Shown here in pieces: positions 46,917-58,243 of a stretch of 64,000 nucleotides of DNA. Both the position numbers and the translations under genes were made by a program. The notes under the pieces were generated by a model that was given only the letters and a program-made list of their open reading frames with translations, ran no database searches and was not told where the DNA came from. Position 1 is the stretch's first letter. Every line of letters starts with the position of its first letter. This DNA is from Anticarsia gemmatalis. Taxonomy: Eukaryota; Arthropoda; Insecta; Lepidoptera; Erebidae. Location: NCBI RefSeq assembly GCF_050436995.1, contig NC_134762.1, forward strand, positions 8,888,167 to 8,952,166. The letters are read 5' to 3'.

Positions 46917-49158
46917 TTAAGCATTATCTTGAATCCATCTAGAATAATATGAAATCCTCATATTGAGACCAGGGCTTGAAGCTATACCGCATCCAGACCC
47001 TCCATGTGAAATTCCGACGACCACACCATGGTGGTAGACGGGACCACCGGAGTCACCGAAGCAATGGTCGCGACCACCGACTTCAAGCCAGCCAGTGCAG
47101 AGAAGATATTCGCCAAGTTCAGTTCGATACAGCTCACTACAGATATCCTGGTTGATAGACCACACTTGTACGTGCCGCAGTTCTTCAGAACTGGGTCCTG
47201 TCATCTGTTAATCAAGAATGTAGTGAATGTTGATGTTAGCATAGTTTAAGACAGTTCAAAAATATTTTTAAATTGTTTCCATCGTCCAAAGGCGATAGTG
47301 TCTTGTTTTAGGTAAGTGTTCATTTATTTTGGTACAAGAAACAAATAACTAAATACACTGAATTGCAAATCGCTAATGTCATGTGCTACACCAAAAAGAT
47401 TTTCATGATTCATTGTGACTTCGTACTCCGGCGACATCAATGGAGTGGTCGTTTGCTGCGTCGAACATACAGAAGGCCGAGGCTTTTACGCGGGCTCTTC
47501 TCCTTACGCCTTCTCAGTAGTTAAGTACTCCGAAGGAACGCACTCACGACCACTTTAAACCCAAATTCTCTTATATGTAGCAATATACTATTTATCTTAG
47601 TTGAGTATCTTCAGATGCCCTGGTATAGCACCTAAAACGTTACATTCTTCAACCCAAGAAACAATAACAATCTGTTTAACCCATTATTGTCCCACTGCAC
47701 TCAATTCACCGTTAGAGCAATTGATAATTATTTCTAATACAAACATAACTTCAAAATGTCATTGGTGTGTTGCATCGGATTCAAACCTGCGACCACTTGC
47801 GTGGGAGGTGCCAACTTAAACGTATCGGCTATCACTACTTAGGAAAAACAACATTAATCAATAACATTATTGGTGCCAACAGTAACAATAATACTTACAG
47901 AAATAGCACCCCATCCAGTGGCCCATACTTCTTCATCATCTCTTAGAGGATAGTTTGGACCAGCAATCGGAGCTGGTTGTACGACGTTGCTGTACACAAT
48001 GAAACCAGCGATGCGCATCAGAGCAACGTCATGTCCTTCCCTGTAGTCGGGATGTATGAGGAGGCTGTTGACATTGTACGTCGTGCCTCCGCTGTTGGCG
48101 TATGTGGAGCCGACGCGAATACGATATAACTCTGGGTTCGGTGGCCTGGAGACAAAATAAAAATAGCATTTTGTTTCATACATACATATATTATTATAGA
48201 TCAAGGAATGCCACTTGGTACGATCCTTGACTTTCCTTATATCATTCACATTTATTTATTAGTTCATTCATTATTTCTTGATAAGAAAATATATATACTT
48301 AAAGTGATTTAGTTTCTATTTATTGATTTCTTTCTTTAAAGTTGTATGAGTAGGAAACTCGTTCCCTCATGTGCCTCAAACAGCTTTCATTAGGCACATG
48401 TTTATTAATGTATTCACGAACAGAATCTGTCAAGACCAATAATTATTTTTGGTTTAAATTTAAGTTTTACAACAATCAAAAGTTTCTTCTTAGTAAAACA
48501 CTTACTCAAAACAGTGCCCAGCAGAAAGAACTGTTCTTTGGTTCATGATGGTACCGCCACATCCTTAACGAAAGTCCACCGTACCAAAACTCATGAGGAC
48601 AGCTACCATGGACGGGTAGTTGTCAATAGTGGTGACGTCACCACCCACAATCCGAGGAGCGGTGAAGGGGACAGCTAAAAAGTAAATTACAAATATAGTA
48701 TTAAGTTTTTTTTATTATTATTTTGTTAGGGCAATAATGATTACTAATAGGTTATCACTCAGGGATTGATGCTCGGGAAATTAATTTGTGTCTAAGAGCG
48801 GGTTATAATTCCGTTAAACAAGAATGGAGCCTCTGAGATAATAACTCTCTACAGTGACTACTGTCGAGTATCGAGAGTTTGTTATTTAAAATGCACTGCC
48901 AAAATAGTTCCTACAGAGCCCGCTGGAGCCGCTGATAATGTTTTCATACAAAATTTCTGGGTAGCCAGCCAATTGTCGGCGTTGATAGTGGTAGAGAACG
49001 TAGCTAAAGTAACAGCCACATATTACGACACTGAGAATTTAAAAATCACTTAATTTAGGGTTCTAAGAAGTCGGTCAGTCAATAAGCAGGTGTAAAAAAA
49101 GTATTTCCATACCTGACACAGCTCCATAGCAAACAGCCAATAAAACAAACACACGCAT
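46917..49158 (-). pseudogene. Trypsin-like serine protease T4 with premature stop
   Basis: The exon structure is intact: 49113-49158, 48506-48674, 47899-48145 and 46917-47204, with splice sites and phases as in the other genes. Signal peptide MRVFVLLAVCYGAVS and APR|IVGG are present. Exon 2 has an in-frame TAA at 48565-48567 (codon 51), where T3 has CAA (VNFRQGCGG versus VDFR-stop-GCGG). The stop precedes the catalytic His, so a 50-residue product with no activity is expected. Downstream the frame stays open: SAGHC, GHDVALMR and GGRDHCFGDSGGP with Asp at 189. There is no other frameshift, so the loss is recent, or the stop could be a segregating allele or an assembly error. Intron 1 has a MITE relic (48846-49010). 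Intron 3 has a tRNA-like repeat (about 47775-47845). Confidence 0.88.
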
Positions 49159-49224
49159 CTTGCCCTTCCCATACAAATGATAACAATATATGAATGAACA
49201 ATAAAATACTATTTAATCACACTA

Positions 49225-49248
49225 TTTATATTAATAATAATCTTATCT
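49225..49248 (-). promoter_or_regulatory. T4 core promoter: GATA site and TATA box
   Basis: Minus strand AGATAAGA (49241-49248) then TATAAA (49225-49230), about 70 bp before the T4 ATG. The promoter is retained despite the nonsense codon. Confidence 0.55.
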
Positions 49249-49428
49249 TCATTTGCCTCATCACAAGACAGAATTAAGACTTAATTTTTGCTTTTGGGAA
49301 AATCAGACAATTTGCTGATAACTGATCAACTAAATTGATGACACATGTGTCATCAATGATCAGGTGATCAATTAAATAATGATCAAAGATAAATTTATAT
49401 ATAATATGTTCTATACCATTGTCCCACG

Positions 49429-49656
49429 CTAGGTAGGGTCGGCACGAATTGGGCGCGCCAATTTCCTGCGGAGCAGCGAAGGTATTTTGGCGGCCACACA
49501 ACGGATCTCATTAGCCGCAGAAGCTATTAATCGCTTGTTAACAGCTGTGACATTTTTCCCTTCAGCGATGGCAGAGGTGATGCACTCGGCAAGCTTATTG
49601 AGGGTACTGATGCAAGAATCTTGGCTCCTGGCATCCACAGCAGTCACCAGTAGCAC
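49429..49656 (-). CDS. 75-residue ORF, possible retroelement fragment
   Basis: The frame contains STLNKLAECITSAIAEGKNV and then RLIASAANEIRCVAAKIPSL. It is GC-richer than its surroundings and amphipathic, resembling helical parts of retroelement ORF1/gag proteins, but no diagnostic motif is present. It lies between T4 and T5 near the start of the large inverted duplication. A fragment of a mobile element is more likely than a host gene. Confidence 0.25.
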   Translation of the reverse strand: MLLVTAVDARSQDSCISTLNKLAECITSAIAEGKNVTAVNKRLIASAANEIRCVAAKIPSLLRRKLARPIRADPT

Positions 49657-50197
49657 AGTTGAGTACGTACGACAACTATAGATTTTGGCTTGAACTATTT
49701 TTATACAAATGTTTTTATACCTGGACGATCTAATAATTGCATGGATTTTTAGAGTAATTTGGGGGAAAATGTAAATTTTTGATGTTTAATTCTGAAATGG
49801 TATTTATAAGCGGTTAAATATGCTTCGATTAATTGTTTTTTATCATAGCTCGACCAAAAGCACTTAGGTTCGGAACGATATGATGAAATATTTGGAATGT
49901 AAAGATGTAAAGTTGGATGAAGGTCAAGGTGTCTCTACATTATTCTATTCGTCTAACGTCGGCGTCGTTTAGCTTTGCGAGTAGTGTAGAGGAGGCATAA
50001 TATTTATCTCCAATGCAAAACACCATCGAACATCCAATGAAAAAATTTTTTTAGTCGCAGTGAGAATACCTCATCTTTGCAACAGTCGCTCCACTGTGGC
50101 TTAAAATTATATTTTAGTTTACCTGCGTACGTAATTTTTGAGAATTTCCATAGTTGAATGATGGACAAAAAAAGATAATATATTTAATTTTCCCGTA

Positions 50198-50222
50198 AGA
50201 TAAGATATTATTAAAATATTAA
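50198..50222 (+). promoter_or_regulatory. T5 promoter with altered TATA box
   Basis: AGATAAGATA at 50198 is kept, but the TATA box aligned to T6 TATAAA reads TATTAA (50217-50222). A new TTATAA-like stretch (GGTTTTATAAGTG, near 50232-50244) appears where T6 has TTTTTTAAG. Confidence 0.6.
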
Positions 50223-50274
50223 TAGTACCGGGTTTTATAAGTGATTTATTGTATCATCTGTATTGGAAAGCAAA

Positions 50275-51929
50275 ATGCGCGTGTTTATTTTGCTAGCAGT
50301 TTTCTATGCTGCTGTCGCAGGTATGTACCGTTTTTTTACATTGAAAAAGGTTCGTTTAATTTCTGAATAGTTTCAGAATTTATTCAGTAACCGTTATTTA
50401 CCTGACAGATACATTTTTGTATTTTTTTTGCAAAACAATAATGACTCCCGATTCGGCGCTTGAGGCTAATACAAGTTCAACAGAAGAAAAATAAATTGTG
50501 TAAAATTATTCATCATCATCAATGTAAAGATAATCCCTAACTATTTGTATGTAAATTATATATTTTGAGGAGCTCTTTTCTCTTTTGAGTTTTCGCCGTT
50601 TTCACCCAGTTAGGTCATTATTTTTTGCTGTCATGATATCATACACTTTTTTTCTAGCTGTCCCCTTCAAAGCACCTCGTATTGTGGGTGGTGATGTCAC
50701 CACCATTGAAAATTACCCGTCCATGGTGGTAATACTTGGATCCTTTGATTCGGTGAATTTTTCACAATTCTGTGGAGGTACCATCATAAACCAAAGATCT
50801 GTGCTCACGGCTGCTCACTGTTTTGAGTAAGTAATCATTTACCATTATATTTAGGATGACGCCACTAAAAGAGGGTTTTACCTAAAATAAGATTGCAGAC
50901 TCATTTGGATCAGAAACTGATCCAAAATTCATTGACCCAAGTTAGCAATGCTGTCATGTATCTATTAGTTAATATTATAGAACCGAACAAACAATCTTAA
51001 CTTAATCTTACTTTTTTAACCTGTATCCGAAACTTCTGAACTGAATTATTTCTAGGCTCACCCGCCTGTACTACATAACTTGGGAATTCTATTTTCTTCA
51101 GCGTACCAGCAACAATCCGTGCTCGTGTTGGCTCCACATACGCAAACAGCGGAGGCATACTTTATAATATCCAGAGAATCTTCATCCATCCTGAATACAG
51201 AGTAGATCATGACATCGCTGTGATGCGAGTTGCTGGTCATTTTGTGTACAGCAACGTTGTACACCGAGCTTCTATCGCTGGTCCCAACTATCCTCTTGGA
51301 GATAATGAGGAAGTGTGGGCTGCTGGATGGGGCAATATTGCTGTAAGTACTATACTATACAAATTTATATGAGGAGGATAACGTCTAGTAACGTGATTCA
51401 ACCTAACAGCTAACCGCTATCGACTGTCGGCTAGCTATTGACATATTTTGTATAAAATCAGTGTCCATCGATGGTGCTAAAGGAACAATTTTTTTAAGAT
51501 GCATTTTAAATGTAATACGCTCCATACTCTATGGAACCAATTATAGAAAATTGCTATACAGTAGCGGACGTTTGAAGAACATGCGAAAACCGTGCATTCA
51601 ATGTTGTGAGTAATTTAATTAAATATAGTTTTAATTTTCAGGATATGGGACCCAGATTTGAAGAACTGCGTCACGTTCAAGTTTGGACCATTAATCAAGA
51701 TGTTTGTCGTCAGCGGTACTCGAATGATATTGGCGACAATTATCTGTGCACTGGCTGGCTTGATGTTGGTGGTCGTGACCAATGTCAAGGTGACTCCGGT
51801 GGTCCCGTCTTCCACCACGGTGTGGTCGTCGGAGTTACTCATGGAGGGGCTGAATGTGGTTCCCCCATTTTTCCTGGTCTTAACATGAGAGTTTCGTTCT
51901 ACAGTAAATGGATAGAGGATAATGCTTAA
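50275..51929 (+). CDS. Trypsin-like serine protease T5 (S1 family)
   Basis: Exons 50275-50320, 50658-50826, 51102-51342 and 51642-51929; 247 residues. Signal peptide MRVFILLAVFYAAVA; activation APR|IVGG. Catalytic His69 (LTAAHC), Asp109 (DHDIAVMR) and Ser204 (QGDSGGP). Asp198 in GGRDQC gives predicted trypsin specificity. Exon 3 is two codons shorter than in T1 at its start (VPATIRARVG). The 214-215 pair is His-Gly (GVTHGGAEC). It is almost identical in structure to T6, its inverted partner; T6 reads NRG where T5 reads HGG. A poly-A signal AATAAA is at 51944. A MITE relic occupies intron 3 (51389-51560) and is shared with T6, so it predates the duplication. Confidence 0.92.
51389..51560. repeat. 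MITE relic in T5 intron 3
   Basis: CTACCACTATCGAC-family remnants (CGCTATCGACTGTCGGCTAG, TTTTAAATG). The orthologous copy is at 53378-53555 in T6. Confidence 0.6.
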
Positions 51930-52030
51930 GGTTTGACTATTTAAATAAATTGATGTTGAAATAAGGTTATTTTATTTTTTGAGAACTCAAAGACTTTATT
52001 TAAGAAATCTAAGACCATTAAAACCCAACC

Positions 52031-52919
52031 CGCACATATGTATTACTCGAAACTGCTGAACATAGGCTTCCTCTATAGGTTTCAAGAGTGATCGATATGA
52101 AAGATACGGTTGTTTTAATCTAATATGAGAAAGCCCTAGAGTTGTTTTAAAAGAACTTAATTGTCTAATAGATATTTAGAAAAGAAATAATTTGATGCAA
52201 ATCATGCAGTATTATTTCAAAGATATAATCAATCAACAAACTATATTACCTAAACCTCTTCATTATCATTTTTTCAAACAATTTTCCCGATTTACGCACG
52301 GTAATTTGGAATTTCTGAACAATTGTAAATACCCAATTTAAAATTAGTCTTGTCTTGCTGATTTTTGGAAAGATATAAAAATTTAATCGGTATAAATATA
52401 TTGAATGAATGAAATACTCTTTATTGTACTTGTATAAATAACATAAAAAAAGAAGATACAAGAAAAAGAATAGACATGGATAAAAATAAAAACAAAATAA
52501 AATTAAGATGGTAGTACAAGTGGCGGCCTTATCGCACAGTGGCAATCTCTTCCAGGCAACCATTGGATGGAGAGATTAATGCATTAGAATAAAACGAGAG
52601 AGGGCAGTTCCTAAGAGTGTTAGGAAAATATATTAATTAAACGTAAATATTATGTTTTAGGGACATTTTTGTTTCTCCCCTTGGCTGAATTTCGTATACC
52701 TTGTATCAAACACAGGTATTTGTATATCATGGAACTTCTATTCAAGATCTATGCTATCTACCTACCACTTTACTGGTTCTACTTCCACGATACGTCTGCT
52801 CCGAGACTAAGAGTCTTTTATTTCACCCACTACCGTCCTTCTGCAGGGCAAGGGTCTCGTCCCCAACGAGGGAGGGGTTAGGCCTTTAGTCCACCACGCT
52901 GGCTATGTGCCGGTTGGGG
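52031..52919. other. Centre of the T5/T6 inverted duplication
   Basis: About 890 bp separate the arms. It holds a CAGGGCAAGGGTCTCGTCCC dispersed-repeat copy (52824-52925). A 105-codon minus ORF (52246-52563) is Phe/Tyr/Leu-rich low-complexity sequence and was not accepted. Confidence 0.5.
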
Positions 52920-53007
52920 TTCAACGGTCTTAGATTTCTTAAAGTCTTTGAGTTTTTAAAAATAAAAGGACCTTATTTCAACATCAATTTATTTTAATAG
53001 TCAAACC

Positions 53008-56000
53008 TTAAGCATTATCTTGTATCCAGTTACTGTAAAACGAAACTCTCATGTTAACACCAGGGAAAATGGGGGAACCACATCCAGCCCCTCTATTAGT
53101 TACTCCGACGACCACACCGTGGTGGTAGACGGGACCACCAGAGTCACCTTGACACTGATCGCGACCACCAACATCGAGCCAGCCAGTGCACAGATAATTG
53201 TCGCCAAAATCAAAGGAGTACCGCTGATGACAAACATCTTGATTAATGGTCCAAACTTGAACGTGACGCAGTTCTTCAGATCTGGGTCCCATATGCTGTA
53301 AATGAAAACTATATTTAATTAAATTACTCCCAACATTTTGACTGCACGGTTTGCGCATGTTCTTCAAACGTCCGCTACTGTATAGCAATTTTCTACAATT
53401 GGTACCATTGAATATGGGGCGTATTACATTTAAAATGCGTCTTAAAAAATTGTTCCTTTATCGCCATAGATGGATACTGATTTCATAAAAAATATGTCAA
53501 TAGCTAGCCGATTGCCGACAGTTGATAGCGGTTAGCTGTTAGTTTTAATCACGTTACTAGACATTATCCTCCCCATAGAAAAGGTATTTTTTTCAATACT
53601 ACTGGTACTTACAGCAATATCGCCCCAGCCAGCAGCCCACACTTCCTCATTATCTCCAAGAGGATAGTTGGGACCAGCGATAGAAGCTCGGTGTACAACG
53701 TTGCTGTACACAAAATGACCAGCAACTCGCATCACAGCGATGTCATGATCTATTCTGTATTCAGGATGGATGAAGATTCTCTGGATATTGTAAAGTATGC
53801 CTCCGCTGTTTGCGTATGTGGAGCCGACACGAGCGCGGATTGTTGCTGGTACGCTGAAGAAAAAAAGAATTTCCAAGTTATGCCAATATCCTAGTTCTAC
53901 AGTTCCAAGGCTAAATATAGTGTGTCTTATGCATATAATATGTTCTAATGTAAAATTCCATGTACCAGTATTTGTGACTCATGAATAAATATACAGGGTG
54001 TGGCGTAAATAATGGATAATCCTTTACCAGCGGATGGGCGACCACCCAACTGATCTAAATATCAAAATTTACCTCTGGCACAAGTATCATAGTTTTTGAG
54101 ATTTTGGCCATTTTGTGTGTTTTTTAAAAAAGCGATTTAAGCTCGTTCTTTTTAATGCTGTGATCATAATTTAAGGCTTTTTTTAAATCCGTTTTTTGCA
54201 AATAAATCCTGAATAGATGTGCTATTGAATCTACAATCTTGTTTTGTTATTACTACTTGTTTTTTATTTAAATTATGCATTCAAAGTTAAATTTTATAAT
54301 CTTTCACAAAATTTGTGCAACTTTGAGCACTTGTGGTGAAAAAAAAATGTATGGTGGCATTACTGCCCACGCCATAAATAATTTCTAAATTTTATTAGAA
54401 TTCTAAATTGGTATAACATGCAGCAATAATACCGATTATTGTCAAAATATTACAAAGAACTTAAATTATTAACACTTTTGCCGGTCGACTAATTTATTTT
54501 TTTCACGCTAAGCGCGTTCTAGATGTCATAGCACATCTATTCAAGATTTAATTGCAAAACACGGATTAAAAAAAAGTCTTAATTTGTGATCACAGCACCA
54601 AAAAGTACGAGCGTAAATCGCTTTCTTAAACACATAATGGCCAAATATTTTTGCATTTAAATCCTAAATTAATGTGCTATTGAACCTAATATCTTGTTTT
54701 GTTATTACTACTTGTCTTTTATTTAAACTATGCATTCAAAGTTAAATTTTATAATTTTTCAACACTTTTGTTCAACTTTGAGCACTTGTGTGCAGCGTTG
54801 AAAAAAAAAAGAAACACAAAACATAAATACTATTCAAATAATAAAGATAATTAGAAATCTAAAGAAAACTACTCTGTTGACAAAAAAAATCATTTTTCAT
54901 CAAATTGTAATACATTATTTTGAAATAGACTTGGTAGAAGCAGCACAATTCCAAGCTTTTTTATCATCTAAATAATCTTTCATAGTGTAATAACCCTATA
55001 AACATGAATATTTGAAAGCAAACTTAGCTTAAACGCGCTGATAAAATAAAATTAGTCGACCGGCAAAAGTGTTAATAATTTAAGTTCGTTGTAATATTTT
55101 GACAATAATCGGTATTAATGCTGCATGTTATACCAATTTAGAATTCTAATAAAATTTAGAAATTATTTATGGCGTGGGCAGTAAAGCCACCATACATTTT
55201 TTTTTCACCACAAGTGCTCAAAGTTGCACAAAAGTTGTGAAAGATTATAAAATTTAACTTTGAATGCATAATTTAAATAAAAAACAAGTAGTAATAACAA
55301 AACAAGATTGTAGATTCAATAGCACATCTATTCAGGATTTATTTGCAAAAAACAGATTTAAAAAAATACTTAAATTGTGATCACAGCATCAAAAAGAACG
55401 AGCGTAAATCGCTTTTTTAAAAAAACACACAAAATGGCCAAAATCTCAAAAATTATGATACTTGTGCCAGAGGTAAATTTTGATATTTAGATCAGTTGGG
55501 TTGTCGCCCATCCGCTGGTAAAGGATTATCCATTATTTACGCCACACCCTGTATAAATAAATTATATGTATAGTACAGGTAGGTGAGCCTAGAAATAACT
55601 CAATTCAGAAGTTTCGGATTCAAGCTAAAAAAGTAATGTTTGTATTAAAAATATTGTCCGGTTCCATTAACCAATAAGTACTTTACAGTATTGCTAGCCA
55701 GGGTCAATGAATTTTGGATCAGTTTCTGATCCAAATGAATCTGCAATCTTATTTTAGGTAAAACCCTCTTTTAGTGGCGTTATCCTAAATATAATAATTG
55801 TAAATGATTACTTACTCAAAACAGTGAGCAGCCGTGAGCACAGATCTTTGGTTTATGATGGTACCTCCACAGAATTGTGAGAAATTCACCGTATCAAAGG
55901 ATCCAAGAATTACCACCATGGACGGGTAATTTTCAATGGTGGTAACATCACCACCCACAATACGAGGAGTTTTGAAGGGGACAGCTAGAAAGAAAAGTGT

Positions 56001-56366
56001 ATAATATCATGACAGCAAAACTTAATGACCTAACTGGGTGAAATGGCGAAAACTCAAAAGAGACGAGAGCTACACAAAATATATAATTTATATACAAATA
56101 TATAGGGATTATTTTTAAATTGATGATGATGAATAATTTTACACACTTTATTATTCTTCTGTTGAACTTGTATTAGCCTCAAGCGCCGAATCGGGAGTCA
56201 TTATTGTTTTGCATAAAAATACAAAAATGTATCTGTCAGGTAAATAACGGTTACTGAATAAATTCTGAAACTATTCAGAAATTAAACGAACCTTTTTCAA
56301 TGTAATAAATCGGTACATACCTGCGACAGCAGCATAGCAAACTGCTAGCAGAATAAACACGCGCAT
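53008..56366 (-). CDS. Trypsin-like serine protease T6 (S1 family)
   Basis: Minus-strand exons 56321-56366, 55816-55984, 53613-53853 and 53008-53295; 247 residues, all phases as in T5. Signal peptide MRVFILLAVCYAAVA; activation TPR|IVGG. Catalytic His69, Asp109 (DHDIAVMR) and Ser204 (QGDSGGP). The 189 residue is Asp198 (GGRDQC). The 214-215 pair is Asn-Arg (GVTNRGAGC), unlike His-Gly in most siblings, so the substrate-binding edge differs even from T5. Intron 2 is about 1.96 kb, against 275 bp in T5, because of the foldback insertion at 53994-55551. The coding exons remain open, so the insertion is probably spliced out. Confidence 0.92.
53994..55551. mobile_element. 1.56-kb foldback transposon in T6 intron 2
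   Basis: The ends CAGGGTGTGGCGTAAATAAT and ATTATTTACGCCACACCCTG are perfect complements, flanked by TA. The terminal inverted repeats extend about 515 bp with high identity. An extra inverted partial copy of the arm lies at about 54530-54800. There is no transposase ORF. TA duplication and the CAGGGTGT terminus point to the Tc1/mariner group, non-autonomous. Confidence 0.85.
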
Positions 56367-56418
56367 TTTGCTTTCCAATACAGATGATACAATAAATCAC
56401 TTAAAAAACCCGGTACTA

Positions 56419-56443
56419 TTTATATTTTAACATTATCTTATCT
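56419..56443 (-). promoter_or_regulatory. T6 core promoter: GATA site and TATA box
   Basis: Minus strand AGATAAGATAA (56433-56443) then TATAAA (56419-56424), about 58 bp before the T6 ATG. Intact, in contrast to T5. Confidence 0.6.
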
Positions 56444-56881
56444 TACGGGAAAATTAATCGTATTACCTTCATTTTTGTCTATCGTTTAACGATGGAAAAT
56501 TCTCAAAAAATGACATACGCACGTAAACTAAAATACGAAAACGAAATCGTTTTAAACCACAGTGCTGCAGTGGAGCGATTGTTGCAACGTTGTGTTATTT
56601 CCTTATTGACTTTAAAAAAAAGTATTTTATGGATGGTGTTTTACTTTGAAGATAAATATTATGTCTCCTCTACACTACTTGTGAAGTTAAACGAGGTTAG
56701 ACGAATAGAATAATCTAGAGAGGCACTTTGACTTACTTCGTCCAACGCTACCTTGCCTCGGCCGACTTCCGTTTGTTGTCGGTTTTCGCGCCCAAGTCAA
56801 AAAGGCCACGAAGTTACCTACACGCTACAGGAACGAGCTCCTCGCAAAGTTGAAAGAATGTGTAGTGATTCACTTCGGACT

Positions 56882-57211
56882 TCAATCAAATTCGGCTGAG
56901 TATTTCGCCGAGGAACTCCGCGAGTAGTGTAGAGGAGGCATTAATGTTTCGGTTCTCGTGCCCACATCAGTAATACCAGTCCATGAACATATTATGTCCG
57001 AGTTTCGGATTTTGTCTATTAATTTTATTCCAAGAACACTGCGTTCTATGGCTCTTTGGCGAACATTGAGTTTGGACTTTTGAGACTCAGTCAGTGACCA
57101 TGTTTGAGCTCCGTAAGTTAGGACGGGCAGAATACACATGTCGATAAGTTTACGCTTGAGAGACATTGGAAAGTCACCCTTCATTAGCACTTTCATGGAC
57201 CAGTAGCTCAT
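56882..57211 (-). pseudogene. LINE reverse-transcriptase C-terminal fragment
   Basis: The frame reads FPMSLKRKLIDMCILPVLTY and then GAQTWSLTESQKSKLNVRQR, the segment after the polymerase core in insect non-LTR retrotransposon proteins (RTE-like or similar). Only this short C-terminal part is present; there is no YxDD catalytic motif. It lies just outside the right arm of the inverted duplication and may have helped generate it. Confidence 0.75.
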
Positions 57212-57478
57212 ATTTTAAATACTCATCGTTCAAATAATCTAAGTGTAATAAAATCATGTTTTTATACAATAAGTCATATTTTTGCGGGCAAAACTAAACT
57301 AACTACTAATATGCTCTAGGATTTGAGGTTTGATTTCTCCTTTCTGATATATAATTTGGAACATTGATGAAACTATCGGCGGACTTAGATCTATCTATCA
57401 CTTTCGAATGATTAATTGATGCTACAGAGTCTTCAAAATCAGCAATGTAATTTACCTTTTCTTTTCAGTTCTTTTCAG

Positions 57479-57540
57479 GCTGATCAAGTTCACCAAGTCC
57501 AAACACCAAGTCGAACGACTTGGTGGTGCACTTGATCAGC
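57479..57540. repeat. Compact hairpin
   Basis: GCTGATCAAGT and ACTTGATCAGC close a stem with inner CACCAAGT/ACTTGGTG pairing around a short loop. It sits in T6-T7 spacer DNA. Confidence 0.65.
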
Positions 57541-58243
57541 ACTCACTAATATCACTGGGTAAGTAGCGACGCAACGGCGCATGCTCTCGCCTATAGTGAG
57601 GTTCTGTTAGACCAAAGGACTCAACGTGCTGTGTTAGCAACTCTCGATTGAACGCAGGCGTTTTCTGGTGCTTACCCCTGTGGAGGAACGAGGTGATCAT
57701 GTTCCTCCAACACAAAGGGAGGATCCTCCGACCAGGCGAGGTGATCGTGCCTGGTGGGCCTAGGCTGCCCGACTGTTGTAGTCGGGAACTTGTATATATA
57801 GTCAGTTGCAGTGCAAACTTCGATAGCGCGGTCTAGGACTTGTGACGTCAGTCACACTGCGCGTGGTGGTTGGTTGCGCGCTGGTCTCAGTAGATGTCGC
57901 TGTATGTAGCGAGCCGCTACACCCCAATTATCAATTGTCGGATCAATGACTGTGCTATGTAGAATACGGTCATTTGTTTTTACATAAGCCAAAGTAGTAA
58001 GAAAAAATACCTTGCCCACGCCAACCTTAGTACCTACCATCCATTTTTTGAAAAGTAAATACCTATTCTTTTTGCATTTCTTTTTGGCTCAGTGGTAATT
58101 TTTCTTTTTGGGACAGCACAAACAACGTTGCTTTCCTGCTATACAGATAAAAAACAAATAACTTACTTAATTTAACGTTTGAATTCTATCAATTAAAACA
58201 AAACCTGTCTTTCGAGATCTTTTTATTTTGAATTTTTATAACT
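57541..58243. other. T6-T7 spacer, GC-richer segment
   Basis: 57600-57850 is GC-richer, with GGAGGAACGAGGTGATCATG and CCAGGCGAGGTGATCG direct motifs resembling a retroelement fragment. The class is not recognised. No gene was supported. Confidence 0.35.

Larger units (their letters stand above)
49922..52030. repeat. Left arm of a large inverted duplication (contains T5)
   Basis: This arm matches 52920-56732 in reverse orientation, covering about 350 bp upstream of the gene, all four exons, the introns and the 3' flank (GAACTCAAAGACTTTA.. versus ..TAAAGTCTTTGAGTT). Outer boundary motif: ATTCTATTCGTCTAAC, with its complement at about 56694-56713. The unpaired centre is about 890 bp. Confidence 0.85.
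52920..56732. repeat. Right arm of the inverted duplication (contains T6)
   Basis: Reverse-complement partner of 49922-52030, enlarged by about 1.7 kb in intron 2 (about 53884-55577), which contains a foldback transposon. The arm similarity is high through introns as well as exons. Confidence 0.85.

Noticed and set aside
52246..52563. 105-codon ORF in the palindrome centre
   Set aside because: Phe/Tyr/Leu-rich low-complexity stretch without domain or splice support.
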